Below, one piece after another: positions 49,694-52,361 of a DNA stretch of 52,361 nt (position 1 is its first letter; the number at the start of each line of letters is the position of its first letter). This DNA comes from Hominifimenecus microfluidus (lineage in GTDB: Bacteria > Bacillota > Clostridia > Lachnospirales > Lachnospiraceae), in contig JAJEQR010000027.1 of assembly GCA_020687485.1 (NCBI GenBank), forward strand, positions 1-52,361, written 5' to 3'. The translations under genes were made by a program, and so were the position numbers. Under the pieces are notes generated by a model that had not been told where the DNA came from, ran no database searches, and saw only the letters and a list, made by a program, of their open reading frames with translations.

Positions 49694-49731
49694 AGAGGCC
49701 GTGCATTTCTGCATGGCCTCTGAATAGTTAC
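49694..49731 (-). terminator. Terminator of sseB-type gene, with repeat-like tail
   Basis: AGAGGCCGTGCA (49694-49705), loop TTTC, TGCATGGCCTCT (49710-49721); on the minus strand the stem is followed by TTTTTACC. The right side GCATGGCCTCTGAATAGTTA closely matches the right end of the dispersed repeat at 25784-25915. Confidence 0.8.
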
Positions 49732-49782
49732 AATTCTTTCATTTCCGGTTGTTTCTGATTGTTTCCGGATATCTTTGATTAT

Positions 49783-50727
49783 TTACAGCTTCATCTTCGG
49801 GATGGCAAGTTTTACCGTCTTGGGGTTCAGGAGAACACCATCGGCCTCCTTTACCAGAACGTTCTTGATATTTTTTCCTTCTATGACAAGGCCGCGGATT
49901 CGTTCCTGTCCCACGGAAAAACGGGCCAGCTCATTATTATCCGAGCAGACCGGCTGGAACATCTTGCCATTGGAGAGCTTGATCAGCGGGAAGCGCATAT
50001 TCTCCGGCTTCATCTCCGTCTGACCTTCCAGCATCTGAACCGGAACGAAGACCTTGCCGCGGAGCAGGTTCACGATCATCTCTTCCTCCAGATCCCTTAA
50101 CTCCTCATTGTTCTGCTTCTCTTGAGCGCCCGCCTTGCCCTGGGCGAAGTAAGCGGCGGTCAGTACCAGCTCTGGATTCAGCACCACTGGCTTGCTGTCC
50201 GTGGAGATGGACGAGAAATCCGGCTTGTTGATGAACTCATCCAGCTGAAGCGCGAAGGCTTCCTTTCCTCTGTTGAAGAGAAGCTCATTCACGCCAAGGA
50301 AGAAGAGGCTGGTGTAGAACGGCAGGAACTTATCATTCTCAATCTTCGCCGCATTAATCTGAAAGCCACGGGAAGCGCTCTCATCGTTCGCAACAAGGTT
50401 AGCAGCGCTCTCGCTGTCGAAGAGCCATACCTGGTCATTGCTGGTCTCAGGATCGCATACGATATAGGGCAGGCTGGTCGGCTGGCTCATAAGTACATAC
50501 AGCTCATTGATCTTCTGCAGGCGACGCTGACACAGCTGCATAAAGAAATCCTCTCTGACCTTGAAGAACTTCGCGTTCTGAGGATTGGCCATGTTCTTTA
50601 TTTTTAACTCTGCGGAAGTGTTGTGCAGGAAACTCAGTTCGGAAAGTGACAGGTGCTGATAGCTCTCTTCCTTAAAATCGGGAACCGTAATCAGCTTTTT
50701 TAATTCTTCGGCTTTTGCGTTAATCAT
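49783..50727 (-). CDS. SseB-family protein
   Basis: ATG 50727 (MINAKAEELKKLITVPDFKE) follows AAAGGAGTTCCCG; 314 residues. SseB N- and C-terminal domains are recognisable (VFVPVQMLEGQ, IKLSNGKMFQPVCSD, VLLNPKTVKLAI). In E. coli SseB affects serine sensitivity; the molecular role in Clostridia is unknown. Neighbour of cysteine synthase, which uses O-acetylserine, so a serine/cysteine link is possible but only by position. Confidence 0.8.
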   Translation of the reverse strand: MINAKAEELKKLITVPDFKEESYQHLSLSELSFLHNTSAELKIKNMANPQNAKFFKVREDFFMQLCQRRLQKINELYVLMSQPTSLPYIVCDPETSNDQVWLFDSESAANLVANDESASRGFQINAAKIENDKFLPFYTSLFFLGVNELLFNRGKEAFALQLDEFINKPDFSSISTDSKPVVLNPELVLTAAYFAQGKAGAQEKQNNEELRDLEEEMIVNLLRGKVFVPVQMLEGQTEMKPENMRFPLIKLSNGKMFQPVCSDNNELARFSVGQERIRGLVIEGKNIKNVLVKEADGVLLNPKTVKLAIPKMKL

Positions 50728-50909
50728 CGGGAACTCCTTTGCAACTGATGTCTGAAAATATTGGGAAACCACCGGAAGAGGTCGCCCTTTTCTTCCTATT
50801 ATACTGAATGATAGAGAAGAAATCAACGTATTTGAAAAAAATGTTTACTATAAAGTTGAGGAGGTCGATGTACGCCCCGGAAAAATTTCTTGGAAAAGTA
50901 AAAAAGCAG

Positions 50910-50938
50910 TTGACAAGCAGGAAAGTGAGTGCTAGTAT
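50910..50938 (+). promoter_or_regulatory. Promoter of cysteine synthase gene
   Basis: TTGACA (50910-50915) and TAGTAT (50933-50938), 17 bases apart. The leader carries no T-box or S-box that I can see. Confidence 0.75.
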
Positions 50939-50994
50939 AAAACATATAAAACACGTAGGTTTAATAAGCGATTGCTTTTGAGGAGGAATAAGAG

Positions 50995-51924
50995 ATGAAA
51001 GTATATAAGAAGATAACGGATCTGATTGGTGGTACGCCCCTGTTGGAACTGGTCAACTATGAGAAGCAGCATGACTTGAAGGCGACCATCCTGGTGAAGC
51101 TGGAGTACTTCAACCCGGCAGGTAGCGTAAAGGATCGTATCGCGCGCGCCATGATCGATGACGCTGAGGCAAGCGGAGCACTGAAGCCTGGCGCAACCAT
51201 TATTGAGCCCACCAGCGGCAACACCGGCATCGGCCTGGCATCCGTAGCAGCTGCCCGTGGCTATAAGATGATTCTGACCATGCCTGAGACCATGAGTGTA
51301 GAGCGCCGCAACCTGCTGAAGGCATATGGTGCAGAGATCGTTCTGACGGAAGGGGCGAAGGGCATGAACGGCGCGATCGCCAAGGCGAAGGAACTGGCGG
51401 AGCAGACACCCGGAAGCTTCATCCCTGGTCAGTTCGAGAATCCGGCAAACCCGAAGGTTCATTTCGAGACTACCGGCCCTGAGATTTGGAATGACACCGA
51501 GGGCAAGGTTGATATCTTCGTAGCAGGCATCGGCACCGGCGGAACCCTTTCCGGTACCGGTAAGTACCTGAAGTCTCAGAACCCGAACGTGAAGATCGTA
51601 GGCGTAGAGCCTGCAGGCTCCCCCGTCCTGACGAAGGGCGTATCCGGTCCGCATAAGATTCAGGGTATCGGTGCAGGCTTCGTTCCGGACACTCTGGATA
51701 CCAAGATTTACGATGAGATTCTGGCCATCGAGAACGAGGACGCATTCGCAACCGGCCGTGAGCTGGCTCGCAAGGAAGGCGTTCTGGTAGGTATCTCCTC
51801 TGGCGCAGCTGTATACGCGGCTACCCTGCTGGCACAGAGACCGGAGAATGCAGGCAAGGTGATCGTAGCACTGCTGCCCGATACCGGCGACCGCTACCTG
51901 TCCACCCCTATGTTCGCAGACTAA
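50995..51924 (+). CDS. cysK: Cysteine synthase A (O-acetylserine sulfhydrylase)
   Basis: 309 residues, the standard length. PLP Lys46 in PAGSVKDR, the substrate-binding TSGNTGIG, phosphate-loop [12 protein letters not shown] and C-terminal [10 protein letters not shown] are all present. It makes cysteine from O-acetylserine and sulfide. GAGGAGGAATAAGAG precedes ATG 50995. High use of C-ending codons compared with its neighbours suggests high expression. It is a single-gene unit with its own promoter and terminator. Confidence 0.96.
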   Translation: MKVYKKITDLIGGTPLLELVNYEKQHDLKATILVKLEYFNPAGSVKDRIARAMIDDAEASGALKPGATIIEPTSGNTGIGLASVAAARGYKMILTMPETMSVERRNLLKAYGAEIVLTEGAKGMNGAIAKAKELAEQTPGSFIPGQFENPANPKVHFETTGPEIWNDTEGKVDIFVAGIGTGGTLSGTGKYLKSQNPNVKIVGVEPAGSPVLTKGVSGPHKIQGIGAGFVPDTLDTKIYDEILAIENEDAFATGRELARKEGVLVGISSGAAVYAATLLAQRPENAGKVIVALLPDTGDRYLSTPMFAD

Positions 51925-51972
51925 GTCTTATATCTGTTTCATAAGTTAGAAGAAATTGATTTTATAACAGTG

Positions 51973-52021
51973 AAAAGAGACCCCGCTTGTATGCGAATGC
52001 GTACTGACGGAGTCTCTTTTT
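51973..52021 (+). terminator. Terminator of cysK
   Basis: AAAAGAGACCCCG (51973-51985) pairs with CGGAGTCTCTTTT (52008-52020) with one mismatch, followed by more T. The loop itself contains GTATGC-GAAT-GCGTAC. Confidence 0.8.
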
Positions 52022-52080
52022 GTGGTTTGTGGCCTGAATCATCGTTCCAGCAGATTTTTCATTTTTCCTCAAACTTTACG

Positions 52081-52229
52081 TGGAGCTCCGCACAAACCAG
52101 GGAAACTAGCTTCTAGGGAAGTTTATCTCAAGCGCTACTTGGGAGCTCCACACAATCTAAGGGGACTAGTTTCCTGGGAAGCTTATCTCGAACTCTACTG
52201 GGGAAGCTCCGCGCAAACTCCGGGACAAG
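52081..52229. repeat. Tandem 60-base repeats, two and a half copies
   Basis: Copies start at 52081, 52141 and 52201, exactly 60 bases apart. Each begins with GGAGCTCC(or GAAGCTCC)-G/A-CACAA, then in the full copies ACTAG, GGGAAG and TTATCTC. Copies 1 and 2 agree at roughly seven of ten positions; copy 3 covers only the first half. No gene lies here. Confidence 0.75.
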
Positions 52230-52292
52230 CCGAACCCGTCTTCACACGGCCACTGGTGCTGCGTTTCCGGCTCCGGGACTGCGAGCCTATTA

Positions 52293-52349
52293 ATCGCCAG
52301 TCGCCCCAACGCGCCTCTTCGAGGCTTGAACGTGGGGCTTTGTGGCGAT
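52293..52349. other. Long stem-loop at the window edge
   Basis: ATCGCCAGTCGCCCCAACG (52293-52311) pairs imperfectly with CGTGGGGCTTTGTGGCGAT (52331-52349), closed by GCCTC-TTC-GAGGC. No T-tract follows, so it is not a terminator. With the repeats before it, it may be part of a larger non-coding element running out of the window. Confidence 0.5.
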
Positions 52350-52361
52350 CGCTAGCGCAGC

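Noticed and set aside
52081-52229. Possible CRISPR or VNTR array
   Set aside because: There are no unique spacers: similarity extends through the whole 60-base unit; also too divergent for a recent VNTR.
1-52361. tRNA, rRNA, T-box and common riboswitches
   Set aside because: I saw no cloverleaf with CCA-type end, no rRNA blocks, and no T-box (TGGNACC) sequence before cysK or other amino-acid genes; a covariance scan could still find something I missed by eye.

Overview
The window looks like a chromosomal segment of an anaerobic gut-type Clostridia member, most likely Lachnospiraceae. The grounds are TTGACA/TATAAT promoters, strong AGGAGG ribosome-binding sites, intermediate GC with AT-rich inserts, and the families present: TRAP transporter, several MATE pumps, DegV, Mbeg1-like hydrolase, class M sirtuin and a radical-SAM peptide system. 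No rRNA, tRNA, CRISPR array or complete insertion sequence was seen. The species cannot be named from sequence alone.

Layout. 1-5.8 kb is an accessory patch. It holds a metal-type operator/promoter in front of a P-type ATPase stub, a Phd/Doc-like toxin-antitoxin pair overlapping a C_GCAxxG protein, a DUF4143 ATPase, a decayed second ATPase, and a stand-alone protein derived from the PolC polymerase core without its catalytic aspartates, divergent from a WYL regulator. 6.2-15.8 kb is a catabolic island: TRAP transporter (small permease, large permease, binding protein), a GH51 arabinofuranosidase, a membrane-sensor AraC regulator split by one in-frame stop, a second TRAP binding protein overlapping the regulator, and a decayed LysR gene.

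17.1-21.4 kb is the most interesting region. A minus-strand operon runs from a 28-residue Cys-containing peptide through a SPASM radical-SAM enzyme, a flavin/ferredoxin fusion and a zinc macrodomain hydrolase to a class M sirtuin. It is divergent from an HxlR regulator whose promoter carries a GTAAC-N4-GTTAC palindrome. This suggests a modified-peptide (RiPP) system joined to an ADP-ribosylation/de-ADP-ribosylation pair. 21.4-27.6 kb holds an sce7726 protein, a methyltransferase, a DUF1016 nuclease, a Ser/Thr kinase with a small membrane protein, a divergent HTH protein and a two-repeat lipoprotein.

27.6-41.9 kb has three MATE pumps (one with a MarR gene and operator), a nitroreductase, DUF488, a helicase stub, a Nudix-M20 fusion, a YdjM-like protein, an AT-rich membrane protein of unknown role, Ogt, a double-Nudix protein, DegV and an Mbeg1-like hydrolase. 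42-47.3 kb is a three-gene ABC export or envelope operon. 47.4-52.4 kb holds a GH2 glycosidase, SseB and cysteine synthase, plus two strongly structured non-coding stretches (47.6-47.9 and 52.08-52.36 kb) that the genes do not explain.

Decay is frequent: at least seven loci show truncation, frameshift, nonsense or internal deletion. A dispersed palindromic repeat (25.8 kb, with partial relatives at 39.8 and 49.7 kb) also points to past mobile-element activity.
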